From the IMG/VR virus record IMGVR_UViG_3300027749_000230, positions 1-39,759 of that record: a stretch of 39,759 nucleotides of DNA. The stretch is one strand, 5' to 3'. Shown one piece after another: positions 17,114-24,602 of the stretch. The stretch is from a virus. Each line of letters opens with the position of its first letter. Position 1 is the stretch's first letter. A program made the position numbers and the translations under genes. Below the pieces are notes generated by a model, which saw only the letters and a list, made by a program, of their open reading frames with translations, did no database searches and was not told the DNA's origin.

Positions 17114-17335
17114 TTATTTACTTTTTGTAACTTTTTTTTGAGTTGCTTTTTTAGGAGCTTTTGGCTTAACTGTTTCAACTACAGTTTCGATTTCAGCTTC
17201 AACTACTTCTACTTCCTTTTTAGCTTCTTCTACAATGTTAGAAGGTGTTAAAGATTTTTTGTTTGATTGCACTCCTGCTACTAAGTAAGCAACACAGCCT
17301 ACAACTAACAATGCGATAATGATAATAAATGTCAT
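17114..17335 (-). CDS. Small single-pass membrane protein, 73 aa
   Basis: The N-terminal ~22 residues (MTFIIIIALLVVGCVAYLVA) form one transmembrane helix or uncleaved signal anchor. They are followed by an acidic Val/Glu-rich helical segment (about 34-56) and a strongly basic Lys/Pro tail (KPKAPKKATQKK). No family is recognised. An anchored charged rod is compatible with envelope-associated or lysis-accessory proteins, but that is speculative. The gene begins the sheath operon: a GACTATTTATATATAC element lies 22 nt before the ATG, and CAAAATAAAATAATT precedes it. Confidence 0.65.
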   Translation of the reverse strand: MTFIIIIALLVVGCVAYLVAGVQSNKKSLTPSNIVEEAKKEVEVVEAEIETVVETVKPKAPKKATQKKVTKSK

Positions 17336-17357
17336 AATTATTTTATTTTGTTGTATA

Positions 17358-17366
17358 TATAAATAG
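17358..17366 (-). promoter_or_regulatory. CTATTTATA motif at head of sheath operon
   Basis: Minus strand GAGACTATTTATATATACAA, 22 nt upstream of the ATG at 17335 and just after the end of the glycosyltransferase cassette. It shares GACTATTTATAT exactly with the copy before the 2188-aa fibre gene. Best placed of the candidate late promoter elements. Confidence 0.45.
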
Positions 17367-17392
17367 TCTCATTTTTACAAAAACTAAACCCT

Positions 17393-18097
17393 CTAATTTA
17401 ACCCCATTATATTTTTATAGGCAGTTGAGAAGATTTGATTAATTGTTGGATCTGCATTACCTGTATTGTGTATAATAAATATCTTGGTATTTGTGGTTGG
17501 GTTAATTATTTCAGACTGCTTTTCTGCTATCTTTTCAAGTTCTGACCAATCTCCACTCGTAACCCAAAATATGTCACAGTTTGTGTCTAACTGAACTTTT
17601 TCAAGTCGGTCTAACTTATCATATAACCAAACTCCTATTAATCCTTGATCTATTGCTTGGTATGGTATTTCAAATAACTCATTAAGCATATTTAAAAGAT
17701 CACCTGCATACCCCATATAAGTTCCTGCATTTACATATTTGTAAGGTGATTCGATTTGATCGTACTTTTCTTGATAGGCTGCATATTGATACGTAAATAA
17801 TTTTTCTGCTGATATTAATATGCGAGTATTTTTGGCCAAGAATCTTTCTAGAGCTACTTCTGCTCTATTATTAAATAATGTATCGTATCCATCCATTACT
17901 ATTACTATTTCTTCAGGATTAACTGTTTTTAGCTTTGCTTGAAGTATACGCAATCTTTCTCTAAAACCTAAAAAAACTTCACCTATACCGATAAATTCAA
18001 CATCTACATTAAAACGGTAAGCCGTGTCTATAAGAAAAGCGGCTTTTGTTTCAGCTATTATTAAGTCCTCTTCTATACCCCAAACTAATATTTTCAT
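17393..18097 (-). CDS. PLOD-type glycosyltransferase
   Basis: A 234-aa GT-A glycosyltransferase resembling the glycosyltransferase domain of procollagen lysyl hydroxylases (PLOD) and collagen galactosyltransferases. Visible elements are IVIVMDGYDTLF with D69 and D72 (nucleotide-sugar/metal motif), LISAE (94-98), YVNAGTYMGYAGDLL (NAG at 123-125), the DQ pair at 150-151, LDTNCDIFW (D171) and a late His in IIHNTGN (H210). In animals this family adds Gal or Glc to hydroxylysine of collagen. It is the last gene of the modification cassette, 2 nt after the GT60-type gene. I infer transfer of a sugar to a phage virion protein or to a growing glycan; donor and acceptor cannot be read from sequence. 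Confidence 0.78.
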   Translation of the reverse strand: MKILVWGIEEDLIIAETKAAFLIDTAYRFNVDVEFIGIGEVFLGFRERLRILQAKLKTVNPEEIVIVMDGYDTLFNNRAEVALERFLAKNTRILISAEKLFTYQYAAYQEKYDQIESPYKYVNAGTYMGYAGDLLNMLNELFEIPYQAIDQGLIGVWLYDKLDRLEKVQLDTNCDIFWVTSGDWSELEKIAEKQSEIINPTTNTKIFIIHNTGNADPTINQIFSTAYKNIMGLN

Positions 18098-18099
18098 TT

Positions 18100-19050
18100 T
18101 TATAATTTTGGTGTTATTCCTCTATAAGCATCTTCGCTTGCTGTGTCGTTAATAAAATCTATACCTGAATACCCTTTCCAATCTTCTAAAGTCCTCTCAG
18201 TTCCTAATCCGTAAATACCCTCTAATTTACCACGTATAATTTTTTGATATCTTAGATTATTTGCTGTTTGCATTTTACCTACTATTTGCTCATCAAAAGT
18301 ATTCCAATGACGTTTTCTATCTGGAAAACGATACTTAGAGTGCCATACTACAAATTTATTTGGATTAAATAAATCGTATCCGCTTGTAAATGATCTCAAC
18401 GCTAAAGATCCTTCCTCTCCATGAAAATACAAATTAGGATCATAGGGAACTTCCCTAACCCACTTACCAACTGTAAATAACAAAGCAGCACTAATATGTC
18501 TAGCAGGAATTGGTTTTGAAACGTTATCCGCAGGTAAAAATCCATACATGAAAAATCCATTACCAAAAGAATCTAACTTTTGCTTTTTAACTACGGTTTC
18601 ATAATGAATGCCATCTATTGTCTCTATGTTTTCATCCCAAGGTTCTGGTGGTAAAGCTCCTTCAACTGTTAAATCGTAGTAATATGGAGGTCCTACTGAT
18701 ATTACTGCTTTGTCTGTTGGTAGATCCTTATACATTTCGATCAGTAATTCATCCCAGTCTTGAGCAAATAAGGTATGTGAGTCTATTTGGAAATAATAAT
18801 CTTCGTCTTTAAAGAATTTTTCTTGAATTAAGCTTCTAGCCCAGCATACACTCCCTTCAACATCTTTCCAATATATTTTGTAAGCATCCACTTGTGTAAT
18901 ATCATCTAAAGCAGTTAAATCTTCCTCTTCATCATACTGCCAACAAATGCCTATTCTAATATTATTAGGATATTTAGCTTTAGCCAAACAACTTTGAACT
19001 GTTTTGATAAGTTCCTTATCTCTAAACGAAGCTATGCTTACAAATATCAT
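18100..19050 (-). CDS. GlcNAc-transferase family glycosyltransferase (GT60-like)
   Basis: A 316-aa protein of the GlcNAc (PF11397) family, which includes the enzyme that adds GlcNAc to hydroxyproline of Skp1 in Dictyostelium. Typical features are MIFVSIASFRDKELIKT at the start, IRIGICWQYDEEED, the metal motif YYFQIDSHTLF (D90, H92), a hydrophobic AALLFTVGKWVREVPYDPNL, FHGEEGSLALR (GEE 211-213), the conserved TSGYDLFNP and VVWHS. Length is near that of the single-domain family. Its ATG overlaps the TGA of the carbamoyltransferase (ATGA), so the two are translationally coupled. The first 18 nt of the gene are exactly repeated at 20781-20798, where they begin a truncated homologue. Sugar and acceptor are inferred only. 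Confidence 0.85.
   Translation of the reverse strand: MIFVSIASFRDKELIKTVQSCLAKAKYPNNIRIGICWQYDEEEDLTALDDITQVDAYKIYWKDVEGSVCWARSLIQEKFFKDEDYYFQIDSHTLFAQDWDELLIEMYKDLPTDKAVISVGPPYYYDLTVEGALPPEPWDENIETIDGIHYETVVKKQKLDSFGNGFFMYGFLPADNVSKPIPARHISAALLFTVGKWVREVPYDPNLYFHGEEGSLALRSFTSGYDLFNPNKFVVWHSKYRFPDRKRHWNTFDEQIVGKMQTANNLRYQKIIRGKLEGIYGLGTERTLEDWKGYSGIDFINDTASEDAYRGITPKL
19033..19050. repeat. 18-bp direct repeat, copy at GT60-type gene start
   Basis: TATGCTTACAAATATCAT, identical to 20781-20798 in the same orientation. The two copies bracket the carbamoyltransferase gene almost exactly. On the minus strand each copy is the first six codons of a GT60-type protein (ATG ATA TTT GTA AGC ATA) and each ATG overlaps the TGA of the gene before it. 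Confidence 0.9.
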
Positions 19051-20711
19051 TTTAATTTTTTTATATAATAATCATCAAATACAACACCATCTAGTTTTGT
19101 TTTATTGTATACTTCTAAAGCATCTCTATATGTATTTAAAATAGGTTTTCCAGCTACATTAAAAGAAGTATTTAATAATATACCTACTCCAGTTTGTTTT
19201 TCGAAAGAAGTTAATAAATCATATAACCAAGGATTTTGCTCTCTTTTAACTGTCTGAATACGGCTTGTTCCATCAGCATGAACTATTTCTTTTAAGATAT
19301 CTTTATATTCAGGTCTAATTTCAGCAGCAAATGACATCCATCTACTTTCACCTTTTCCCCATATATAGTATTTATCTACATCTTCATATCTCATTACAGG
19401 GGCAAAGGGTCTATAATATTCTCTATTTTTAACTTTTTCATTTAATATATCTTTCATTCCCGGTAACATAGGGTTACATAATATACTTCTATTACCTAGT
19501 GCTCTAGAACCATGTTCACTTTTACCTCTTACTATACCAATTATACTACCTTCAACTAAATCTTTAGTTAAAGTATCTATATCAAGAATTTTACCATCGT
19601 GTTCTTCAATGTATTCTGCTAGCATTTCACTATCAAAAGGTTCAGGTCCTAAATAAGTACTATCAAAGGCTTCCTCTGGTTTTAAATGATTTAGCATTAA
19701 GCCTAAGCTAATTCCACAATCATTGGGATTTGGAATTATAAATGTTTCTCTTTTATTTAACCACTTAGTATTATTAAGTATATTTAATCCGCAACCTCCA
19801 GTTATATGTAGAGGTAAATTTGGAAATTGTTCTAGTTCTGGTGTGATTAATTGCTCAAATATTTTTTCAAATACATATTGATTAGTTGCTGCTAAATCTC
19901 TTCCTGTTTCTTCATCTCTCATATAATAAGTAAGACCTAACCATTCTAATTTTTTACCAGGCAATCCTAATTTATTTAGCATTTCGTCTAGCTTAGTATC
20001 CATTTCTTTAAAACCCACCATTAACGTATCAAAATCAGCATAATATTCTTCAAAAGCTTCAATCCATTCCTCTCTAACTTTACCGTAGGCTGCTAACCCC
20101 ATTAATTTGCCTGAGTTTACTAGATTATCCATATTTCTAGATTCAGCCCAACAGTACCACTTATGGCCTAATTCATTTTTTAATTCGACTTTAGACTTAT
20201 GGATTTGTGGTATTACAGATCCTATTTGAGCATATTTCATTCCTAAACTATATTTAGGAATATTTCTTAATTTAACAATAGGTTCACCTCTTTTAGCATG
20301 ATATGTTACAAATACACCATCGTCTCCACCTCCATCACAAGATATAATTAATGCTTCTTTATGAGGTGATTGATATAAACTAGAGGCAGCATGTGTATCT
20401 TGATGAGGAGTAAATGTATATTTTTCCCCATTAAAAAATTCTAATACGTCTCCTAAAGTTATATTTTCATAATACTCATTACCTGTTAATCTTACTATAG
20501 TATCATATTTATCTACTTTGTATTTTTTTTCAAAATATTTTTTAATCCAATGGGCAATAGTTAAATAATTTTGTACACGCAAGTAATAAAAATGACCTGC
20601 ATTTTTTTGTCCTACTAGTCTTTCTAATTCTAATGTTTCTAATATTTTTCCATCTTTTGCTATAGTATAAGATGAATTGTGTCCAACATGAAGCGCTAAA
20701 TCAAATCCCAT
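19047..20711 (-). CDS. Carbamoyltransferase, NodU/TobZ family
   Basis: A 554-aa O-carbamoyltransferase. The N-terminal Kae1-like domain (1 to about 340) shows a start like other family members (ALHVGHNSSYTIAKDG), the metal pair H103-x3-H107 in HQDTHAASS, D126 in SCDGGGDDG, and ITGGCGLN. The C-terminal domain carries the hallmark GKSEHGSRALGNRSIL and the ending LLNTSFNVAGKPI. Family members move a carbamoyl group from carbamoyl phosphate, through carbamoyl-AMP, to a hydroxyl, usually of a sugar. A metavirome relative is known to act on 5-hydroxymethylcytosine, but here the neighbours are protein/glycan glycosyltransferases, so glycan capping is likelier. The gene seems more AT-rich than its neighbours and is bounded by an 18-bp direct repeat, suggesting recent acquisition. 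The ATG follows AGAATACAAAATT. Confidence 0.9.
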   Translation of the reverse strand: MGFDLALHVGHNSSYTIAKDGKILETLELERLVGQKNAGHFYYLRVQNYLTIAHWIKKYFEKKYKVDKYDTIVRLTGNEYYENITLGDVLEFFNGEKYTFTPHQDTHAASSLYQSPHKEALIISCDGGGDDGVFVTYHAKRGEPIVKLRNIPKYSLGMKYAQIGSVIPQIHKSKVELKNELGHKWYCWAESRNMDNLVNSGKLMGLAAYGKVREEWIEAFEEYYADFDTLMVGFKEMDTKLDEMLNKLGLPGKKLEWLGLTYYMRDEETGRDLAATNQYVFEKIFEQLITPELEQFPNLPLHITGGCGLNILNNTKWLNKRETFIIPNPNDCGISLGLMLNHLKPEEAFDSTYLGPEPFDSEMLAEYIEEHDGKILDIDTLTKDLVEGSIIGIVRGKSEHGSRALGNRSILCNPMLPGMKDILNEKVKNREYYRPFAPVMRYEDVDKYYIWGKGESRWMSFAAEIRPEYKDILKEIVHADGTSRIQTVKREQNPWLYDLLTSFEKQTGVGILLNTSFNVAGKPILNTYRDALEVYNKTKLDGVVFDDYYIKKLK

Positions 20712-20759
20712 AATTTTGTATTCTAATTAAATTGTGTGTGTATTATATTTTTAGTATGA

Positions 20760-20798
20760 TTATTTATTTCTATAGGAGGTTATGCTTACAAATATCAT
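20760..20798 (-). pseudogene. Truncated start of a GT60-type glycosyltransferase gene
   Basis: The minus strand encodes MIFVSITSYRNK then TAA. This aligns residue by residue with the N-terminus of the intact GT60-type protein starting at 19050 (MIFVSIASFRDKEL), with A to T, F to Y, D to N and the next codon GAA replaced by TAA. The first six codons are identical in DNA, the rest diverged. The ATG overlaps the TGA of the DUF5672 gene (ATGA), the same coupling used by intact genes of the cassette. It looks like the remnant of an earlier GT60-type gene whose body was lost when the carbamoyltransferase gene came in. A 12-aa functional peptide is unlikely. Confidence 0.6.
20781..20798. repeat. 18-bp direct repeat, copy before carbamoyltransferase gene
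   Basis: TATGCTTACAAATATCAT, identical to 19033-19050 and in the same orientation, 1748 bp apart. Recombination between the two copies would remove the carbamoyltransferase gene precisely and leave the DUF5672 stop overlapping the ATG of the intact GT60-type gene. Confidence 0.9.
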
Positions 20799-21484
20799 GA
20801 CATATAATTAATAGATCGTAAACTAGAACGTCTTTTATGTTCAGCTTCGAAGTCATAAAATTCTTTTCTTGGTCTTCCATGAAATCCAAAAGGCTCTATG
20901 CCTTCCAAATCAGTTTCATGTATTTCATGTGAAAAATGTTTAGCAACTTCTAAAGGAGCAAACTTACACCCGTAGCTTTCTAACAAACTTCTATTATGAA
21001 TACAATAAAAAGCGTCTTCGTGCCAAGTATCAAAATTCATAGTTCGATTTCTAAAATCATGTTGTACAGGCAATTCAATAAACCTTTTTGATCTTAAAGA
21101 AAAACCACCATTACCAACTCTAGTATTTCCTGCAAAACCATATTGAGGTTCGTGAGGCCAAGGAGCTCCTATGTAATCATACTCCAAGAAAATATCTGTC
21201 CATTTATGAGGATTAATTATAAAGCCATCCGCCTGCACTACTAAAACGAAGTCTGTATCTATGTGTTTATAGAATTCGTTTACCATAAAAAAGCTATAAT
21301 CATTCTGACTTTTCATTTCTTCACACCTTATCCATTCGATTCCAGGTTGATCTATTTCTTTATCTGAAATAAATTTTGTGTTTGCAAATTTAAAGTAGCG
21401 AGAAGAATACTTTAAAGCTCTTATATGGTGCTCTATGTGAACACTGCTAACAGTACACAGAGTAATATTACTTAATTCTATCAT
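20795..21484 (-). CDS. DUF5672 family glycosyltransferase
   Basis: A 229-aa protein with the pattern of DUF5672 glycosyltransferases: LSNITLCTVSSV near the N-terminus, FVLVVQADGFIINPHKW (D in the donor/metal site), YDYIGAPWPHEP, VGNGGFSLRSKRF, the acidic HEDAFYC, FAPLEVAKHFSHE and a final FGFHGRP. These proteins are often found with polysaccharide or protein-glycosylation genes. I chose the ATG at 21484 because it overlaps the TGA of the 1039-aa gene as ATGA, the junction used repeatedly in this cassette; an ATG at 21493 would add MLS. Its own TGA overlaps the ATG of the truncated GT60-type remnant. Acceptor unknown; a virion glycan is inferred from context. Confidence 0.82.
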   Translation of the reverse strand: MIELSNITLCTVSSVHIEHHIRALKYSSRYFKFANTKFISDKEIDQPGIEWIRCEEMKSQNDYSFFMVNEFYKHIDTDFVLVVQADGFIINPHKWTDIFLEYDYIGAPWPHEPQYGFAGNTRVGNGGFSLRSKRFIELPVQHDFRNRTMNFDTWHEDAFYCIHNRSLLESYGCKFAPLEVAKHFSHEIHETDLEGIEPFGFHGRPRKEFYDFEAEHKRRSSLRSINYMS

Positions 21485-24400
21485 ACTAAGCATTGGTTTC
21501 CATTTTTTGTAATAGGGAGTTCTAAAAAGTCGCCAAATGAATCATCATCGTATTTGTAAAACCAGATAATACTCGTAGCCTTCTCATGTACGCGTTGATA
21601 TATGTTAAAAGAAAGACTATTAGATGTACGATTAAAAATTCTTTCATCGTAAATGTCAGGTCTAAATAACTCTTTACCGTTTTGAGCTTTAAATGCAAAT
21701 ATAATTACCTTTATTTGTTTATTTGGATCTGCAGGTGGTATTTTATCATAGTCAAATACGACTTCCACATCTATACGATCATTGTATCCTGATACTTTCC
21801 TAGCCAAGTCTATAAAGTCGGTTGGTGTTCTTTGATAGGAACCACCGTATGCATCCTTATATAAGTCTACTAACAATTCAAGATTAGCACTTGTTCCGGG
21901 ATGGTCTTCCCAATGTAGCGGTCTATATTTGGTAGGACTTTGTATCCTATTATCTGTATAATCATGCCATATAGTAGAAGTATCTGGTACATACACATCC
22001 CATCCGTTTACGTGGGACATTACTGAAAGATGATCTTCTTCTCCTGAGAAATAAAAGTCCTTGCTATACTCAACTTCTCTACACCACTGTCCTTTTGTAA
22101 AAAGAAAACCAGCAGCTACCCAAAATCCTAGCATAGGACTACCTTTTTCTACAATACCAGCGCTTGTAACATGCATTTTACCATTATCGTCTGTGCTGTT
22201 CATTCTTAGATATGGACACGTGTTCATGTTAAAATACTGTTGCTCTTCGTCTGCTACGTTAAAATTATTTGGATAAGTTGATAAGACAGCTTTACTAGTT
22301 GCACAATCTTTTAATTGTCTAATCAAAATACTATCCCAGTTTTTACAAGCTCTGCTATGTGAATCTATTTGTAAAAAATAATCTTCGCCGTTAAACAATT
22401 GTTGTTGAATTAAATTTCTAGCAAACCCAACTCCTTTTGCTTCTGTGTAAGGCATAAAATGAACCTTCACATTGGGATTATCCCTGTATTTAAACGCATT
22501 GTAATTCTCTTCTGTGTCTTGCATACAAACTCCAACAATAATCGTATTTTGCCCGCTTTGATTAGTAAGTAGGCTATCTATCGTATCTGTTAATTGACTA
22601 TCTCTATAAGAGGCTATAGATACCAATACTGTTTTAGGTATTATTGTTAGTTCTGGATCAAAATATTTAACTTGTTTTATTGCTTCCCAGCTTTGAGCAT
22701 ACTCTCTAGCCCACACTCCTACCCACCAAAAAGGTTCTTCTTCGTTTGGCTTGCATTTTACGTTGTAAGTTAAAAATCTCTTATCGTTTATCTCTTTCAT
22801 ATAACCTCTTATGCGATAAATGTAAGAAGAGAAAGTAGAAAGTTTGTTACCAATAAAAGTTAAGGCGTTTGTACATATAATTTGTTCTATTGGACCTATT
22901 AAATCTTCGTTTATATTAGGATAAATGAGATGCTTAACATTGTCGTAGAAATAAAGTTGATAATGATCTGCTAAAAGAGAAAAGAAACTCTTATCTGTCT
23001 CATCTGTTGAAATATATAACTTAGAACCTTCTGGAATTACATCCTTTATGTTTTCATAAATTTGATCTATAGATAAAAAGAGGTCTTTATATTGAAAATC
23101 ATTTCTACGAATGTGTATAGCATAGTAATTGCCTATAAACTCAACTGCTTTAGATGCTTCTGTAAATATTTCTTTATTGTAATGTATGTGTCTAGCTACA
23201 TACTTACATAATTCTGGTAATTGCTCTGTGTAAAAATTCAAATAAAAGCTTCCTAGTAGATTTTGTTTAAAGTAAACTATTTGGTGTTCGTTTAGTTCGT
23301 TTAAATCTCTTATTTGTCTATTGTGAATTACATTATCTGGAGGTGTTGCTGTTGTGAGTAGTGTATCAACCACATCTCTATCTTCTACAAAAGATATTTT
23401 TTCTATTTCTTCCCAACCTTGTACATTAAACTTAGTTTCGAAGTCTTCAAAAGACATCGTTTTAAGTCCAAGATCATTAGTATCAAAAAAAGTAGAGAAT
23501 GAATTAGAATTATTAAGTAGGTACATTCTATATTCAGGAGGTAACACAAGTACTCTATCTTGTAAGAATGCAATACAAGCTGCAAGTTCTAGAGACATCC
23601 TTATATTATTGAATCCTCCAGGCCAAGGTTTAAAAACTAAATACTTATCTTTTGGATTGTAGTTAAATAAAGAGTCTATAAGTTCGGTATCCTCCCAATA
23701 AAAATCTACTTTCTTTTCGTTATTGTAATCATGTAGTACTCGTAAGAATTTTTGTTCTAGATAAGTCGTTGCTTCGTTAGGATTAACTTGTGCCCAATGT
23801 TTGTCTCTTGTAAGATTAGTATAATCTTGCTTATTAAAAATAGTTTCTCTGTTCTTATTTAAAATACTCCAAGGATAGTGGAATATAGATACCGAATCTA
23901 CAAATTCTCTATTGTTATATTTTTCTCTTTCAGCCCAAGTTGTACAAAAACCTAAATTATCGATTGTTTTAACTTGTATATTCTGCTCTAATGTTGATAT
24001 AATCAAAGAAAACATTTCAGCTTCCCACAAATGAGGGTAGTTTTCTAATCTCATCTTGTAACATAAACTAGTATATCTAGTGACAATCTTTTTTAAATCG
24101 CCTACAGTAGCAATATACGGATACATAAAAGCTGTTTCCGGTATTATTTTATCTTTAACGTGGTTGCCATATTTTACAAAAGCACTACTACCGGCAGCAC
24201 CTTCATCTACCCACCTCTGGCCTAAAATAGTACCTTGGGTAACAGTCTCAGTAATAGCTTTTACAAATACCATATCAGGATCTATTAAAAGAACCACATC
24301 AGTATCGTTTAGTCCCGGATAGTTTTTAAGCCAGTACTTAAGACTTTCTGTTTTATTAACTATTCCATAATCCTTGTCGACATTTTCGGTATAGTTAGTC

Positions 24401-24600
24401 CACCTGGTTCTATAATCAGGAAGCTTTATAATTTCTGAAATTTCTGAAGTATCAAAAGGTCTATTAGAATTATGAGCATTGTAGCTACATAGTCTGATTA
24501 ATTTACCTGGTTGATTTACTTTTTTAAAGGAATACTCTAGTAATTTACACTGCCATGATTGATAGTCTGAATTACTAGTGCTGTAAAGAACATAATCCAT
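21481..24600 (-). CDS. Three-domain glycosyltransferase fusion (HPAT-like, O-fucosyltransferase-like, GT60-like)
   Basis: A 1039-aa protein with three apparent glycosyltransferase domains. Residues 1 to about 285 resemble plant hydroxyproline O-arabinosyltransferases and peptidyl-serine galactosyltransferases: YQSWQCKLLEYSFKK (Y13-W16-Q17), YGIVNKTESLKYWLKNYPG, VVLLIDPDMVFVK (D107, D109). Residues about 300-640 resemble GDP-fucose protein O-fucosyltransferases: YLVFKPWPGGFNNIRMSLEL, AIHIRRNDF near 493, LYISTDETD, and FIGNKLSTFSSYIYRIRGY. Residues about 655-920 are a GlcNAc/GT60 domain: VLVSIASYRDSQL near 658, YFLQIDSHSR near 745, FYFSGEEDHLSV near 852. The last ~100 residues are a beta-rich tail. 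By homology it could add several sugars in sequence. It starts 2 nt after the dioxygenase stop. The GT60 assignment is strong, the fucosyltransferase one good, the HPAT-like one moderate. Confidence 0.82.
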   Translation of the reverse strand: MDYVLYSTSNSDYQSWQCKLLEYSFKKVNQPGKLIRLCSYNAHNSNRPFDTSEISEIIKLPDYRTRWTNYTENVDKDYGIVNKTESLKYWLKNYPGLNDTDVVLLIDPDMVFVKAITETVTQGTILGQRWVDEGAAGSSAFVKYGNHVKDKIIPETAFMYPYIATVGDLKKIVTRYTSLCYKMRLENYPHLWEAEMFSLIISTLEQNIQVKTIDNLGFCTTWAEREKYNNREFVDSVSIFHYPWSILNKNRETIFNKQDYTNLTRDKHWAQVNPNEATTYLEQKFLRVLHDYNNEKKVDFYWEDTELIDSLFNYNPKDKYLVFKPWPGGFNNIRMSLELAACIAFLQDRVLVLPPEYRMYLLNNSNSFSTFFDTNDLGLKTMSFEDFETKFNVQGWEEIEKISFVEDRDVVDTLLTTATPPDNVIHNRQIRDLNELNEHQIVYFKQNLLGSFYLNFYTEQLPELCKYVARHIHYNKEIFTEASKAVEFIGNYYAIHIRRNDFQYKDLFLSIDQIYENIKDVIPEGSKLYISTDETDKSFFSLLADHYQLYFYDNVKHLIYPNINEDLIGPIEQIICTNALTFIGNKLSTFSSYIYRIRGYMKEINDKRFLTYNVKCKPNEEEPFWWVGVWAREYAQSWEAIKQVKYFDPELTIIPKTVLVSIASYRDSQLTDTIDSLLTNQSGQNTIIVGVCMQDTEENYNAFKYRDNPNVKVHFMPYTEAKGVGFARNLIQQQLFNGEDYFLQIDSHSRACKNWDSILIRQLKDCATSKAVLSTYPNNFNVADEEQQYFNMNTCPYLRMNSTDDNGKMHVTSAGIVEKGSPMLGFWVAAGFLFTKGQWCREVEYSKDFYFSGEEDHLSVMSHVNGWDVYVPDTSTIWHDYTDNRIQSPTKYRPLHWEDHPGTSANLELLVDLYKDAYGGSYQRTPTDFIDLARKVSGYNDRIDVEVVFDYDKIPPADPNKQIKVIIFAFKAQNGKELFRPDIYDERIFNRTSNSLSFNIYQRVHEKATSIIWFYKYDDDSFGDFLELPITKNGNQCLV

Positions 24601-24602
24601 AA

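Noticed and set aside
17280-17335. Lipoprotein signal (VVGC) in the 73-aa membrane protein
   Set aside because: No positive charge before the hydrophobic stretch, the lipobox is poor, and hydrophobic residues continue well past the Cys, fitting a plain membrane anchor.
19047-20711. Carbamoyltransferase as a DNA (5-hydroxymethylcytosine) hypermodification enzyme
   Set aside because: Possible for the family, but no hydroxymethylpyrimidine synthesis, TET-type or DNA glucosyltransferase gene is visible, and all neighbours point to protein or glycan modification. Kept only as an alternative.
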